Of a stretch of 64,000 bases of DNA, positions 9,623 through 23,500 are shown in pieces. Where the stretch lies: positions 133,132,689-133,196,688 of the forward strand of contig NC_031769.1 of NCBI RefSeq assembly GCF_001522545.3, read 5' to 3'. The DNA is from Parus major (taxonomy: Eukaryota; Chordata; Aves; Passeriformes; Paridae). The notes beneath the pieces are model-generated. The model did not search any database and was not told where the DNA came from. It worked only from the letters and a program-made list of their open reading frames with translations. Made by a program: the position numbers and the translations under genes. Positions within the stretch are counted from its first letter, which is position 1; each line of letters starts with the position of its first letter.

Positions 9623-12600
9623 AACAACCTTAATTATTCTGTGATAATATGCTCTGTTTTAGGTAAAAACTTTTTATTTCATGAGTGTATTTATGGGTAT
9701 TGTTCTTGCATTAATAAGCACTAAGCAAGTTGGGATCAAATAATAATCACAGGGTCATTAGAAGATAGGTGTTTATCACAAATAAGTAATTGATACCAGT
9801 TTTAAATAGTGTCTCACCTACATAGTTCCATACCTTCAGCTCACCTACATAGTTCTGTAAGAGCTCAGTACAGAGATAATGCAAAGTCTACCTCCAGCTT
9901 TTGTCCTAAGGAACATTTCCCAAGACCTCCCCCATGTAACTTGAGCAACAAGGATAAGGCGATGGCTCTCATTCAGCCAATGCTGGATAATGTTGGAATT
10001 TTTTCCCAGTCTTCTTGCACCTTAATGTTGATAAAGATTTTTTTTTTTTTCCTAGAGGCATCACACAGCTCAAGTCTATTTCACCCAGTCTTAATTTCAC
10101 TGTACATCTACAGGTAGTTTAAGCCACAAACATTACTTAGTTATGTTACGACAAATTGTTTTATATGTGTTAATCAGTTTGGAAGCAGATGGGGTGTTGA
10201 CTGGACAGGAGTATAGAGGACATCTCAGCCTCTCCAACAGTCATGGGTGGTGATCAGCTCTTCCCTCCTTTCCTCCCAGTATATATCCACTGGAGATTTT
10301 AAATTATTTGGCTGCAAAAAGCAGGCACTGTTAGTCTTCCAGGTCTTAACTCTGGTCTTCTGCAAGCCAGTGCAGTGCAGCAAGCTTGCCCTGCCTGCTG
10401 CAGTCCTGCTGGAGGACCCATGTCCATGGTCTCTGTAGCCAGGGGTTGGGAGCAAACTAAACCACTGCCATCATACAGTTGCCATCTGCATATTATTGTA
10501 AGCATCATGGCTCCTGTCACTTTTATCCAACACTGTAGTGGTTAGACACGAGACAAATTATGTTTGAATTTCACTCAGGGAAACAGACATCTTGGGAATG
10601 TTTGGACCAGCCAATAATTCATGTAGACAAAGTCATTTGATGTTTGTGTTAATAAACATGCCAATAACTCAATTAAATTTGGTATTGTTTGTGAGACAAT
10701 TTCATCGGGAAAACATCAGTGTACTCTTGAAGATTGACATTACAACTGAAAATAATTGTGAAAAGGTTCATCTGTTAGCTCATTGATTCCTGCAACAGCA
10801 GGTGATTTTCATAGCTGTTTCTATGGCAGGAAAAACTAAATATTGTTTTTGCAGTGCCTAGTTTTGCTAAGTTTCACCCCTTTAGTATTTTACTCTCATG
10901 TAATGAAATCTGAATCAAATTTCTCTAATGAACTTCATAACTCTTGACTCCTTTTCCTAATCTGAAAGTCTTCACTTTTGTCTTCAAATAATTATTTAAA
11001 ACATTTTGTATAAATCACATTGTACAACAATATGAATATACAAATACGTGAACAATATGTTCACATAGAATGTCATGAAAATAAACCATTAAAAATGCTT
11101 GTTGGCAGGTTTATATTTCACAATTATAACCTTCCCTTAAATAAAGCACCATAAAAAAATACATATTTCTACAAGGATTCCTTATTTTTATCTCAGTTGT
11201 TTTCTCTTTCTTTCCATATATACAACAATCTGTCTGGTCACCTATGCTTAGTTTCTATTTTGGTTTGTTTATCAGTCATTCAACTATATGCTCTTAAACA
11301 GACTTAAGTAGCATAGAAAATTCAGTTTTTCAGGCAAACAAACATTTCTTATGACTGAAAAAAGTAGTCTATCCAAAGATTTACATTTTCCCAAAGTTCT
11401 GCTAGTTAATCTGGCAGCTGGTATTACATTTCTCTCCAAATTTTGCATTACTTATCTCTTTAAATCATGACAGCTATAAAACTAATATCTGTCTTCATTA
11501 GAATATTCAAAATGGTACTATTTCAGAAAACATTATGACCTAGAAAAAAATAAAAAAATAAACCAGAACAAAAAATATTTAAACAATCTAAAAAATTAGT
11601 TATCATCTAACAACTAGACAGCCAAATTTAGCACTGTGTAGTCTTCTGTACAACCATATCTTACTTTTAAGAAGAGTTTAAACTGATTTTTTAGAATAAA
11701 ATTACAATTAGTCACTTCATTGAAACTTTGTCTTCAACCTTTGCTAAATTGTCATTGATTTTTGAACATTTTGTTATAGCTTTTTATACAATTGCAGTTC
11801 ACTTGTCCTTGAGATCAGGTTACTCCTTGTGTACAATACGCTTCTCTATGCTCTTTGAGTTTGTGCTGTCAGCACTTCCAATCCTTGGAAGGTGAAAACC
11901 TTCTCCAGAAAGCTGTGTCATCTGCAGCATGACCAAGTTTGAGATTATAGCTTGGGACAAGTCTTCTGAGTCCAGAATGTTATCCTAAGAAATTTATTAA
12001 GTTTAATTTTTTTCAGATGATCTGAAATTTTTATGACAGCAGGTCTGCTTGTAGGGGAATTGTCTAACATATGAAGAAAGGTCAGTCAGTATAAAAGGAT
12101 TGTGGAGATTATAAATTTCTAGTTGTTCTTTGTTTACTGAAAAAGCATACTATGATATGCTTTGTAACTACCTCGTTTTCTTCCATTTTACATAAATACA
12201 ATTTCCCATTCAAGCCAATATTTCCAACATGTGTTCACATTAATTAGATGTTTATGGTATGTATTCTTTTTAAACACAGAAGTTGATATAGAAGATCCAG
12301 TGTAAGGCCCATTTCACATTGAAACTTGTGGGGGAGTCACCAAGCAAGGAGAAGTTTTACCATGATGAAAGTGTAGACCACTTTATTTTCCAGATTACCA
12401 ATAATCTAATAGTCCAAGAATATGAAACAATGCTCTATTTAACAGACAGGTGCTATCAAAATATATCACAATTTAAAAAGGAACAGAAAAAATATTAGAA
12501 TGAAGTTCCTCTGGGAAGTCTGAGTTCCTCTGGGAATTTAAAGGGAGTTTGCTAGCATTAACATTCTCCACACATCAAAAATCATGGTGTAGTCAGTGAT

Positions 12601-12787
12601 TTGTCTGAAGATAAATCCTGCATGGTGGGCTGAGATGATGGGCATTTCTGTAGGGAACCTCCTGAAACTGCCTCTCCAAGTGATGTGTAACAGGTATCAA
12701 GGGGCTGGAACTTTTTCAGAAACAGGAGACACCTGCATACTGCAGAGACCTTTCTGACATACATGTAGTAAGAGTAAATAAAATAGA
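9623..12787. other. AT-rich DNA, no gene seen; small GC bump at 10.2-10.45 kb
   Basis: Mostly low-GC sequence. CTCACCTACATAGTTC occurs twice (9813-9828, 9840-9855) as a small direct repeat. A stretch at about 10200-10450 is richer in C and G and opens frames of 60-75 codons on both strands, but none resembles a known protein. No CR1 or RNA gene is seen. Confidence 0.5.
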
Positions 12788-12864
12788 TTTTTTTTTTTTT
12801 TTTCCATAAAACTTCATAAAACTATTTTTTTTTTTTTTTTTTTCCATAAAACTTCATAAAACTA
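12788..12864. repeat. Tandem duplication of poly-T plus 21-bp unit
   Basis: T16 followed by CCATAAAACTTCATAAAACT and an A (12788-12824) is repeated as T19 plus the same 21 bases (12825-12864). The 21-base part is identical in both copies and is itself a CATAAAACT dimer. Only T-tract length differs, as expected from slippage after a recent duplication. Confidence 0.92.
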
Positions 12865-13559
12865 GCAACTGTGTTGTCTGTTGGAGATGTTATGAATACT
12901 GGCAACTTCTACTTGGCTTTGCCTGTTTTGTCTTGGTCTAAGACATCTGAATAGCTATAAAAAGTTTCTTACATACAGGAAAAACTGAATCTGTATACTG
13001 GGGCATGGGACAATTTTTCATGCACTTTAGTCTCCAGAATACCTTTGAGAAGATTTGGCTAGCACCAGACTAGATCCTCTGCTTAGCTGCATGGCTCAGT
13101 AGTAATAAAGAAGCAACAGTAAAAGAAAGCAGGAGAGAATTCCAGTAGAATTAGAAACTGAAATTTCTCTGGCCTGCAGGAAATTGTTGGTGTGATACAT
13201 GAACATTAAGGATCACAGGGAGCATATCATAGGCTCGTTCACTGTGTTTTTCACTTGTCTGTCCTACTGTGAAGCCTGTATATTTCAACTTCCACTGGGC
13301 CATTTGCAAAACATTTGTCACAGCATGCTCTGCACTTGATATCCATAGCAATTGTATATGCTGTGTATTCCATCATGCCTCTATAACCACTTGGTATTTT
13401 GGATACTTTTCATTTCTCTTCTCAGCACTTATATTTGCCAGTTTGCTCCCCCATATTGTAATGACTATTTTCCCTTAATTTTTAACATTAGTACAAGTAT
13501 CCATTTTCTTGTTCTGTTACAGCTCTCACTGGCTACGTCTATGATTTGGCTGTAGATTA
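12865..13559. other. Intermediate-GC DNA, no gene seen
   Basis: Short frames on both strands and no recognised motif or repeat. It leads into the higher-GC block that follows. Confidence 0.45.
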
Positions 13560-15147
13560 AATCCAGACTCTGCTGGAATAAGAACACTCCCCCTACATGA
13601 TGCAGAGTGCTGATAAACTTACACTTGAGCCAGCAAAGCAAGTTTATAGTACTTCAAAAATGTTGATGAGATGACTTTGTGCCAGCAAACTTTATGCTAA
13701 GTCAGGACTGTCTGACCATGCCAGATCTCCCACAGCTAGTGAACCTCCTACAGACAGGTTGTGAGCCTTCTCACAGCCCTGTCTTGCTTTGTTTCTGCCT
13801 ACTTGCCCACAGTCATTGTCCTTGGAAGCAGCCTTGCATCTTTTATATGCAGGCACAGGGCCCTTTATTTCTCTTGGTCTTTGGTTTCCATCTATAGTCA
13901 TGGCTCTAACTGTGGATCTGCCATGCATTCTGGCTCTCTGTTGGCCAGTTGCCTCAGACTTTGCCAGTGCCACATGACTGAATGTTAGCCACAATACCAT
14001 GGTTATCATCACAGAGACAGGGACAGGATTTAAGCCAGATCAAGGCCATGTGTGCCTCATTTACACTAACCCAAATCCCACCACTATGTTGATCCCAATC
14101 CAGAATGAAGGTGGGTAGATCTAAAACAGCTGCTAGAGCTCTAGAGGGAGACTCTTCTCAGGTCTGCTCTTGCCAGCACATGCAAAGGGGCCTTGTGTTC
14201 TGCCATGGTTGTGCATTGTTTACGTGGCCTTCTGCAGGACCATAGCGTTCCACTGAGTCCTGCCCTGCTGTTCAACAGTTCACACTCTCCTTGACATGGA
14301 TTTGGCCTAAGGCAGCTGAACTTCTTCCACTGGTGAAAATATTGTTGGCTAGAGACTGGTCCAGAACCACACTTGGGGCTATCCTTTTTTTCTTGTAGAG
14401 AAGGGAAAATTTTAGCCATCCAAACCTCCTGTGATCTGGGCTGTGAGAGAGACCCTGGTTTTGTTTTGTTTGTTGGTATAGGACTAAACAATGAGCTGTG
14501 TTTGATTAAGGCAAAGGTTCTGAAGGAGGACTAATATGGACTGAGGATAATAATGACTGCATGGATGATGGGAAGACATTCTGCAACTATGAAAATCTTG
14601 GCAACTGCAATGTACTCAGCTGCAGAGGTTTGAGATTTGAAGCCTCCTGTGTGTTGCCCTCTTTGAGGAAACAAGGGAGCATCTGAGGACAAACTCGACC
14701 TTTTTGAAGGCCTTTGAGACCTCTCTTTTTCCCTATCATTTTCTAAGCATACAGCCAGCTCCTAGGCATTTTGCCAATAGAGCGGTCTAGTGTTGCTGGC
14801 AATTCTGTCCCTGCTCTTCTGTCACTGACTGGGAACTGGCCTTATGCTACCTAAACATTTCCAATCTCAGAAAAAGTTTTCCTACTCCAGGACCTAGTAT
14901 CTGGTACATTTGGAGGCTTTGTCTACTGTCTATATTTGTTTCACCCTAGGAAAATGTGAATCACAGCCCCATGCCTGTTTCTTTCCACAAAAAGCCCTCA
15001 GTGGCTCATTTTACTGGAGTTGCATAGGAAGACATATTGCATTCAAACTGTAGATACATACATACATGAAAAACAAGAATGATGATTTTTCCTGCCCATC
15101 AAGAGTACCTGGAGGAGGGAAAAGAGACTGGACTGACGTCACTTCTG

Positions 15148-15187
<40 letters not shown>

Positions 15188-16900
15188 CTTACTATTCTCC
15201 TTGCAGCTAATGTGTCAGCAGTTACAGAGCTATAATTCGGCCTGAGATCGGCAGTAAGTATAGCCAGATGTTTCCTGGGATAATAGGCTTCACCATGGAC
15301 CACATTTTTCTCTTCACAATGCTTTCCATATTTTGGAGCATTTTGTGCTTTATAAAAAGGTTGCATGCTGTTGAAAAAAATATTTGCATACCCCTGTAGT
15401 CACATGGGTGATTATCATAATGAAGTAGGGAAGACTGTCTGCCAGAGGTAACATCTGCATATGACAGTCCCCACGATTCACCATGTGTCTGGTGGAGCCT
15501 TTGTCCTCCATGTACTGGACCCAGTTATGGAATAGTCTGGAGACAGCATGCAGCAGTTACTAGCTCTTCCCTCCTCTATTCTCACTGGGACACCAGCCAG
15601 ACACAGGATCACGCTGACAGAACTTATCATTACCAGGGCTGATGCAGACAGAGAATATGTCAGCTGGGATCCAGCTAGGGCAAAGGTTGCTCGTTTAGTT
15701 GGGTCATCTACAATAACCATCTCTATTTTCTGGTTGGGCATCTGCAGTCAAAGTCAGCTGCCTGGGCACATGAGCCTGATCTTTGGCTAAGTGGATGGGT
15801 AATCTATGAAATTAAAAGTGTGGGAGCCATGAAGAGAGTACTCAAGCAAACATGGTTTGGCTCAGAGGAGGTATACTGCTCTGTAATTGTCCTGGGCCAG
15901 AGCCAAGTAACAGCTGCAGCTGTACTCAACTACAGCTTCATACTAGCTCTGAACAGGACAAAAGACACAAGACAGCATAGGTAGGCTATGAGACCTAGTA
16001 CACTATGAGGGAGATCTTCACTGCTACCTGGTTCTTGCTGAAACACATCACACACTCTGAATACTCAATCACCTCCTTCATGAACACAGTTCCCCCAGTC
16101 CATGACTAGGCAAACAGTCCACTTAATTTCCATTAGCTTCCAGAGACCAAAACCCAGTAGGAAAAAAACAGGTTGCAAGCAATGCCTACTGGGATCAGGT
16201 CTGGTTCTGTGACCCTGGGAGCTAAATTTCAATGGTTCTTATTACATGTTGTTTTGAGCTTCTGTTTTCCAAAATCCTTTGTTTTAAAATTTTTCTGCTG
16301 TTTCCCTTGACAAACCCTAAAGTCTATTGTTATTTCTATAGTCAGCATCCCAGAGCCTTCTCAGGGCTGGGATGCAGAAGGCCACTCATTTGGGATTAAA
16401 AAGATGGTAGGGAGAACTATACTGATAGAATCTGCAGGACAAAGGGGACCATAGGGAAAAAGAAAAAGTAAAAAATAAAAGGAAAATGAAGTTTTATCAT
16501 TGTGTCTCATTATTGGCAGACCACTGTGGGGCTGTTTCCCTGTCATGAAACTGAGCTGCTACACAAGAGCATGTAGATACATGAAAAAAATTCTTGCAAC
16601 AATAAGGCTGAAGGGGTATGTAAAGAAGCAAACATGATATGCTATCATTGCAACAAGTTTCTGAAGGGCTTTTTCCTCAGAACCAAACCACAGAGGGTCT
16701 AGCTAGTTCATGTCAAAAAGTCCAGAATGCATTGGTATGTACAGAGGATGGATGATCATCACATATCCAGTGGAAAGTGCACTGAAAGGATCTAAGTCTG
16801 CAAGACCAGGACTGAGGCATGTGTTCAGCACCCAAAATTTCATCTGCTTTACTAGTTCCCTAGGATAGTGACTAAGATGTTACCTTGGTCATGCAAGGAG
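13560..16900. other. Higher-GC block of unknown origin
   Basis: By eye GC rises to roughly 45-50% over more than 3 kb, against the mid-30s on either side, without CpG enrichment. Frames of 60-116 codons occur on both strands, for example minus 13692-14012, minus 14141-14491 and minus 15478-15741. None carries a domain, catalytic motif or transmembrane pattern that I recognise, and start, splice and stop signals do not link them. It could be a decayed retrotransposon or processed copy, or a local composition shift. I saw no terminal repeats, primer-binding site or poly-A tail. Confidence 0.35.
15151..15186. repeat. Perfect (ATC)12 microsatellite
   Basis: Twelve uninterrupted ATC units. On the minus strand it reads (GAT)12 and encodes an Asp12 tract near the end of a 75-codon frame (15139-15366). 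That frame has no other supporting signal, so this is called as a microsatellite only. Confidence 0.95.
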
Positions 16901-19900
16901 AGTCATAAGTGCAGCTTGGTTCAGTAAGACTCTCAAGTAAAATCATCCCCCAAAAACTGTGGCTGTTTTTGAAAAGAAAAGCTGAGTTATCCCAGAGAAC
17001 TGCCCATGAACCTACTGCATTTTACTGAGATTCACATCCCACAGCTCATAAAATGGGCAAGTGGATGCATCACATGTGATTCTCAGACATAAAACCCTGA
17101 TCTCTTATTGTTACAAAATCACTGTCATGTGAGCTCCCTAAATGATATGTGCATTGCTGTGCCTTCAACTGGATAGCATCTGTGTTCCAGAATGTACTGT
17201 GGTACATGCAAAACATATGCTTTCAGAAAATACAATAGCCTCTTGGAGTGAAATTCAGTTATGTGACCCCACACATACCATGACAATTTTTTTAAACAAG
17301 GGAAAAAATAGTTACACACTTTTGATTTTCAAAATCTATCTACAACACTATAAACTCTATTCACACTTTTTGTTTCTGTGCTGGTTTATCAACCTTGCCT
17401 TCTTTGATTTTCCCCTCATCTTTAATATAGATAGGACAATGCTTTCCCAGTGCAAGTCACCCTCCATTTCTAATAGTTCTGGCTTCTGGAACATCTACCT
17501 TAGTCAACCTTACCCTGTCACAGAGCTTTGACAGCTGAAAAAATATTAACACTGTTGGCAGTGATTAAAAGCAGAAGGGCTTTTTCACCCCTCAAGCTTC
17601 AAGATGTTTTTCCTACTCTCAACAGACAGCCCCAAACAGACTCTGCAAACCCAAAACTGCAGCCAAACCACAAATCTGACAAACTGCAATCAAACAAACC
17701 ATTACTCAACAGATAAGCAAACAAATTAATTTATTCCCAGGGAGCATGGACTTATTCCTTCCACACTAGCAGTCACACAAGAAGCTTAGTCTTTCATGCA
17801 CTCTGCAATCTGACATTGCTGAGAAAGAGTAAATGTGGGTTAAGAAAGCCCTGAAGATATGTGCATTTTTTTCTGCCCCATCCTGATGAGGACTCAATTA
17901 CTCCCAGAAAGAGAAATAGCTTCAGTAGATATCTTGTCTGCTCACAAATGTCATGAGCAGTAAGAAATTGAAAACTGGGTGCTTTTTGGTGAAAAACTTT
18001 TATAATTCACATCTAGATAGTTGCTTTTAGCTTCTATCAGCTACTGAACCACTTGGGCCATGTGTCATCACTGGTGTTTATAAGTCCTGGTAAGGCATGA
18101 ACAGTCCCTACCCACCCCATGTACCCTCTAGCAGTAGGACAAAGACTCTCTCCCATGAAGCAGGTGATGTGGATTTAAATCAGTTTAGGGAGAATATGAA
18201 CCTGTAGCCAAGTCTCCTGATGTGCTACATGGAAACAGTCAGCTACAACCACACCTCTCCTCTGACCTTGATCCTCCACTCATTTCTTAAGCAACGGGTC
18301 TCAATAGCAGGAATGTCCATGAATCATATATGAAGTGAAATCTCTCACTGTTGCAAAGCCAAAATGTCTAAATCTTAGCAGGGGGTTTTGTGTAATGTTT
18401 TCTGTTGGCTGGCCTGGGTTATTTATTATCTGTGTAGAGTGCTGGCACTTCTCTCTTCCCATATGTTCTATTGACAATCTATATCTAATTCATGTCTTGT
18501 GATATCCCAAGAGATGGCAGGAGCCTAAAAACTGCAGTGCCAGGGAACATAAACATTGCACCTCACGCTGTGGTGTGTTACAGATTATCAGACACAAAAT
18601 AGCTTCATTAGTGGGGTGTCCCACACAGGCTCATTTGCCCAACTCCTCAGCAGCTGGATTGCTTGTGTCAGCCAAATGTGCAGTACAGATGTATCCTGAT
18701 CACAAGGTAGGAGTGTTCTGTGAATTTAGCCCAAAGGCCTAAAATTTCCATTGAACTGAAATATATGTTGGCAATATCTTTGATAATGAAGTCACTTTTT
18801 ATACCTTTAAATATTAAGTATACATGTATTATCCTAGAATTGATCAGGTAAGCTTACTGTTGTTGACTCAAAATTGTATAATCCAGATCATTCTGGAATC
18901 CAGGCTATTTTGATATCTCCTTTTGCTTTATCACTTTTTTGTTTTAGCTGATACCAGCCATCAGCTGGTACACAGTCATGGTCATGGTCAAACCTCTTTA
19001 ATAACAATTGAACCAAAAGACCCCTCTCTTTCTGAAGTCAAAAAGGAAAAAGCAGACTTTGGCATAGTTTCTGTGCCATGAATATCAGAAGGGTGTTGGA
19101 TAAAATATTATCCATGGAACCAAAAGAAGAGAAACAAAGATTTTTATTTCAAATTCATATCACAACAATTCAGCATAATTTTTTTATACAGACATCTGCA
19201 GCTGAAATGTAAAATTTTGCATCTCATTATTAAAAAAAGAATAATGGATGCTGACAACAGAACTGAATGCCAAAAGATGTGGCATAGTAGATCTGTAGTT
19301 TGTTGGTTTTAATAACACATGTTTGGAGAACTTATAAATATCTTTCTTATAGATGTCAATTAAAATTTTATTAAGCAGACTCTTTTGTAGATGAAACAAG
19401 ATATATAAGATAACAAAGATATCACAAAATGTCTTATGTTTTGATATCTGAAATTAATACAAGATTTCTTTTTATCATCGTTTTAATTAAAATGCTAAAA
19501 ATTCTCTGTAAATTATTCTCTGTAATTTTAAGTATTTGGTTGAAATGGAACACTACTGCAGACATTCTTGGGTCCATTTGAGGAATTACCAGCAGCTTTA
19601 CACTCTCTTCTTGCCACAACAACCTCAAAACCTTCTTCTTATAATTTATTCTTTAATCCAGAAAATATATCTGTTATTTCTTTCAATACAATTCCTAGTT
19701 TGAAATAAGTTTCAGTTGTAGAAATAATTAATAAATAAATAGCAATTAAATTAATAATGGGTGAAGTATTATATACCCAGTAATGGCTATTCATTATTTA
19801 GCACTCTTGAAAAACATTCCCTGTCCAATCTGTCAAAAATTGCCTAGTGTTAAAATAATTTTTTTTCTCTACAACATTCCTGTTGCTGCTTCCTGTATTT

Positions 19901-20485
19901 CTTTGCACGTTTCTTAAAGTAGGCTTTTAGTATGATTACTTCTTTTAGAGTGAAAGTGTTATACAAGCATAGTCCCCATAAAGGGACCACAGTTTGGAAA
20001 GGTAGACAAGAAATCCAAGCCTAGAGAAGACATCTGAACTAAAGTAGTTTTACACTGAATTCATACAGCCACATTTCAAAATGTTTCAGGGGGAGCTGAT
20101 TAAACTGAGCCCAAACTCAAATCTTTACTCTCCTTGTATCTTAATCATGCTTTGTGAATGAGCACGTTGACATGTATAACAATTCAGTGCTGACAGGTGC
20201 AACAATGCAAACTGAAGGAAAATTACTTGCAGCACGTGTTACTGAGTTAATGTCAACTCAGGAGATGAATGTAGGTATTCAGGAGATATCTCTCTGTGGA
20301 AAAGAAGTTAACAGACAGCTGAGATGATAAAATCCTGAAGAGGTAACGTTGGAGAATGCTAAAGAAAAGTTATTCTAACTTTCAGAAGTTGGCTGATTTA
20401 CCTAGCCAATGAGGTGTGCTGTACTGCTCCTGCCCTTAGCATCAGCATGTACGCTATTCTGAGAAAGACTGGGGCCATGGAAAAC
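16901..20485. other. AT-rich DNA, no gene seen
   Basis: GC falls back to background. The longest frame is 129 codons (17142-17531 plus) and is low-complexity, rich in Leu, Ile, Phe and Ser, with no recognisable motif. TACCAGC and GCTGGTA form a chance-level 7-bp stem near 18953-18971. No transposon is recognised. Confidence 0.5.
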
Positions 20486-20572
20486 TTCTGTGGAGGGAGA
20501 CTGAAAAGTTTGGAGTTTTTTAGGAAAGAGGTAGATAAGAGGAGACATGATAAAAACATGAAATGGAATAGT
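20486..20572 (+). mobile_element. Possible ancient CR1/L3-like LINE fragment
   Basis: A short stretch matches the CR1-clade ORF2 region around the leucine-serine-leucine-glutamate-lysine-arginine motif at DNA level. GGAGACTGAAAAGTTTGGAG is followed by AGAGGTAGATAAGAGGAGAC, ATGATAAAAA and CATGAAATGG. This parallels the family's AAGAGGAGACATGATAGAGG and ATCATGAATGG words. The translated frame is broken and no tail is seen. Age and shortness leave a real chance of coincidence. Confidence 0.45.
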
Positions 20573-23500
20573 TGTAATACAGTCAGTCTCATAACAAAAA
20601 GCAAAATACATCTCTGGAAAACATCAGCTTTGTGTAAGAACTTAAGACTCAGACAGCTGTCAGCTGAGAAAGAAGAAGAATTGGGGGTTGTCAACAAAGG
20701 TTTTGGTTTGGGAACTTTGGCAAAAGGTCAGGTTTACCACTGAAAACAGATAATTGCAGTATGTAAATGTTTCTTATAAAATTCAATTATCTGCTAAACC
20801 CAAATTTGATAGAATATATTTGATCATCCCTGATTTGGTTACATGAAGTCCAGATAGTATGTGATGCAGGTATTTGACAAAACTCTTAGTCAAGCAAGGT
20901 TGGCAATCTCATGCAAAGTATGAAACATTTCACCAGAACTCAGAAAAAAATTTTGCTGCCAGGATTTTATCTGCAAAGATCACTCCTTTTTTAGCCTGAC
21001 TCCTTCGAATTGCAGCTAATTCAATTCTTTTGACGTGCATGGAACATCTTCAAGAGCTCAATGTTCTTTTGGCAATTATCAAGTGAAAATTTTCAATCAA
21101 CTTTGATTTTACAAATTACTAAATTTATTTATTTTATTTATTTATTTATTTATTTACTAACAAAATTGCTATTTGTTCTGTCTTTTATCAGAAAGAGAGC
21201 TACAGGAGGTCTCTTGTTTTGTTTTAAAGGAGGAAGAAAGGTTACAATTTCTAAATTTGAACACAGAAATGAAGGTATGTGGCTATATCCATGGTTGCTT
21301 CTAGTTTAAAAGTTGTAAAGAATGCCTGCAGCAAAGTATGGATGCCCTTGTTTTTATGTACACAAATCAACTGATAATGAATTTGCCTTTAATGTGATTT
21401 GTAATGCTAAATTTGCAGTGAGCCAAAACAGCAATCTGTTCCTCTGCAAGATAAAGCATGCCAGTTTTCACATGCTCCTTTTTTTTTCTTTAATGTGAAA
21501 ATGCATATTTAGATAATAAAATGTGTACTTTGCACTACAGCCACTGCATAATCTTTTTCACCAAGAAACAAATACTCCATCATTTTTTGCAGAATCTTGG
21601 CAGGCTGGGGGTGTCTGCTACTAGTGTTTCCTCACTTTCTTGGGCATTGTGGAAAAGATCTTATAGATCAGCTTAGAGTCCAGATGTTTCTTTTCCCTGA
21701 TGTGTTGACATACTCAGCCAGATTCTCTTCTTGCATCTGCTGACTGTAAATCTGGAATATTTCTACAGAAGTCAAAGAAGGAACTGAATATAATTTTTCA
21801 CAGAAATGTGACAAGAATCCAGATTAAATTTTTAATGTCAACTAAAAGTTAAAAGAATTTTAAAATGTCTTTACTACATATTACTGAGACAACCAGGTAA
21901 TAGCAGACTTACCCTGTCTTTTAGAGCAGTTTAGTATGTGATGGAGCAACATTTCAGTGGAAAACAGGGGACCATTCTCCATGGAAGATGGGAGAGGAAG
22001 AATTAAAAAGAGAAAATATCTAGTCAATGTTATGAATGCCTCTCCCATTCTTCATTATTGCTATCTACAAAAAAAGTCTCCAGTTTTACACCTCATTGTT
22101 AGGTACAGTTTTAATGTCTTAGTAATACTTCTGTCTGCAATGGAATGAAAAAAAAGGTAATGTTATCCTCTTCTTTGTTTTAGCTTCCTGAATAGTTTTA
22201 ACAGCAAAAGCATAGAAATACAGGGAAAGTCTAGGAAACTTAAGAGGCGCTTGGCCAGAATATTTGTTAATCAAGGATAAAAATCTCACACAAGTTATAG
22301 TTTTCCCAGCATTCAGAGAAAAATTTTGCTCTTATGATTTTCTCATCAAATATTCCGTCTTTTTTTGACCAACTTTGCTCTTAGTCTTATCTAATTATAT
22401 CCATATAGCTCCCCTTTACAATAATAAGCTAGTGCAGATGAAAATAAATCTGTAATTTAATTCATTCTCCTATTTCCTTGTAGTTGACACCTAGATGAGG
22501 TCTGCTTCATGACAGATGCAGTTGGATGAGAAACAGTTTTTGAAATTTGCTTTTTAAGTCTGTTATATCCCAGGATTCAGCAAATGGCCCTATTGTAGAA
22601 CTGAATTCTAATTTATCGTCTTACAAAGCTCGTGTGAAAATAACAGCACGGTGTCTGAGCAAAATAGTTTGTAAATGTTTAAGCTACCTTTAACAAAATA
22701 AATAAAAAAGGTTCTGTCTTTTGAGCTGCTGTCCAATCAATTTGAAATAACTGGCCATTTTTGTCTATGAATTCCATAGTTTTCTTACTTCTTGTCACTT
22801 TTAATTTCACTAAGGAATTAGTGTTGATACCTGTAGGGTACAGCCCCAGCAATTTACAGGGAAAATCCAGCCTGCAGGGGTTAAACAAGTGGCCACTCCT
22901 CCACCATGGTGTTCTGCAATAGTGCAATAGTGACTCTGCCAGTGTGGAGCCTGACAAGCCAGTTCCCTGGCAGCCAGCTTGGATCTGCACAAGCAGAGGG
23001 TCAGGAGAGTGGGGACAAGCTCCACCCTGGCTCCAGGTCACCACCCTCCCCAGGTTCCCCCCAAAAGCTCTTTTCTTCTTCTTCTATCAAGGATTTACAC
23101 TCAGGATTCTAGGTTCTGGATCTAGGTGAAATTAGGTTTTAACAGAGTTTAGGAACTGTTTAGTATTTTAGTGTTTTGTTTAGTATTTTCTGTTGCCTAG
23201 CTTTAAGATTTGCTGTTCTTTGCAGGCTGAGTGCCCTAAGCAGGTGTTGTAAATCTTAAATCCCCCAAGGCATGTTAGTTCTACAGACCCACACAATCCG
23301 TACTCCACCTTCACCCCTGCACACTGCCTTGGAGTGTAGCAATACTTCAGCTCTTGGAAACGAAATGCAAAGGAGCTAGAGGCACAGGTTAAAAGAGAGT
23401 TGAAGATGATAAAAATGAAGCCATCTAACTTTCTTCTAGTTCTGAAGTGTGTCAATTGCTCTAATATCAACATAATTTCCTCCTCCTCCCTGAGATTGTC

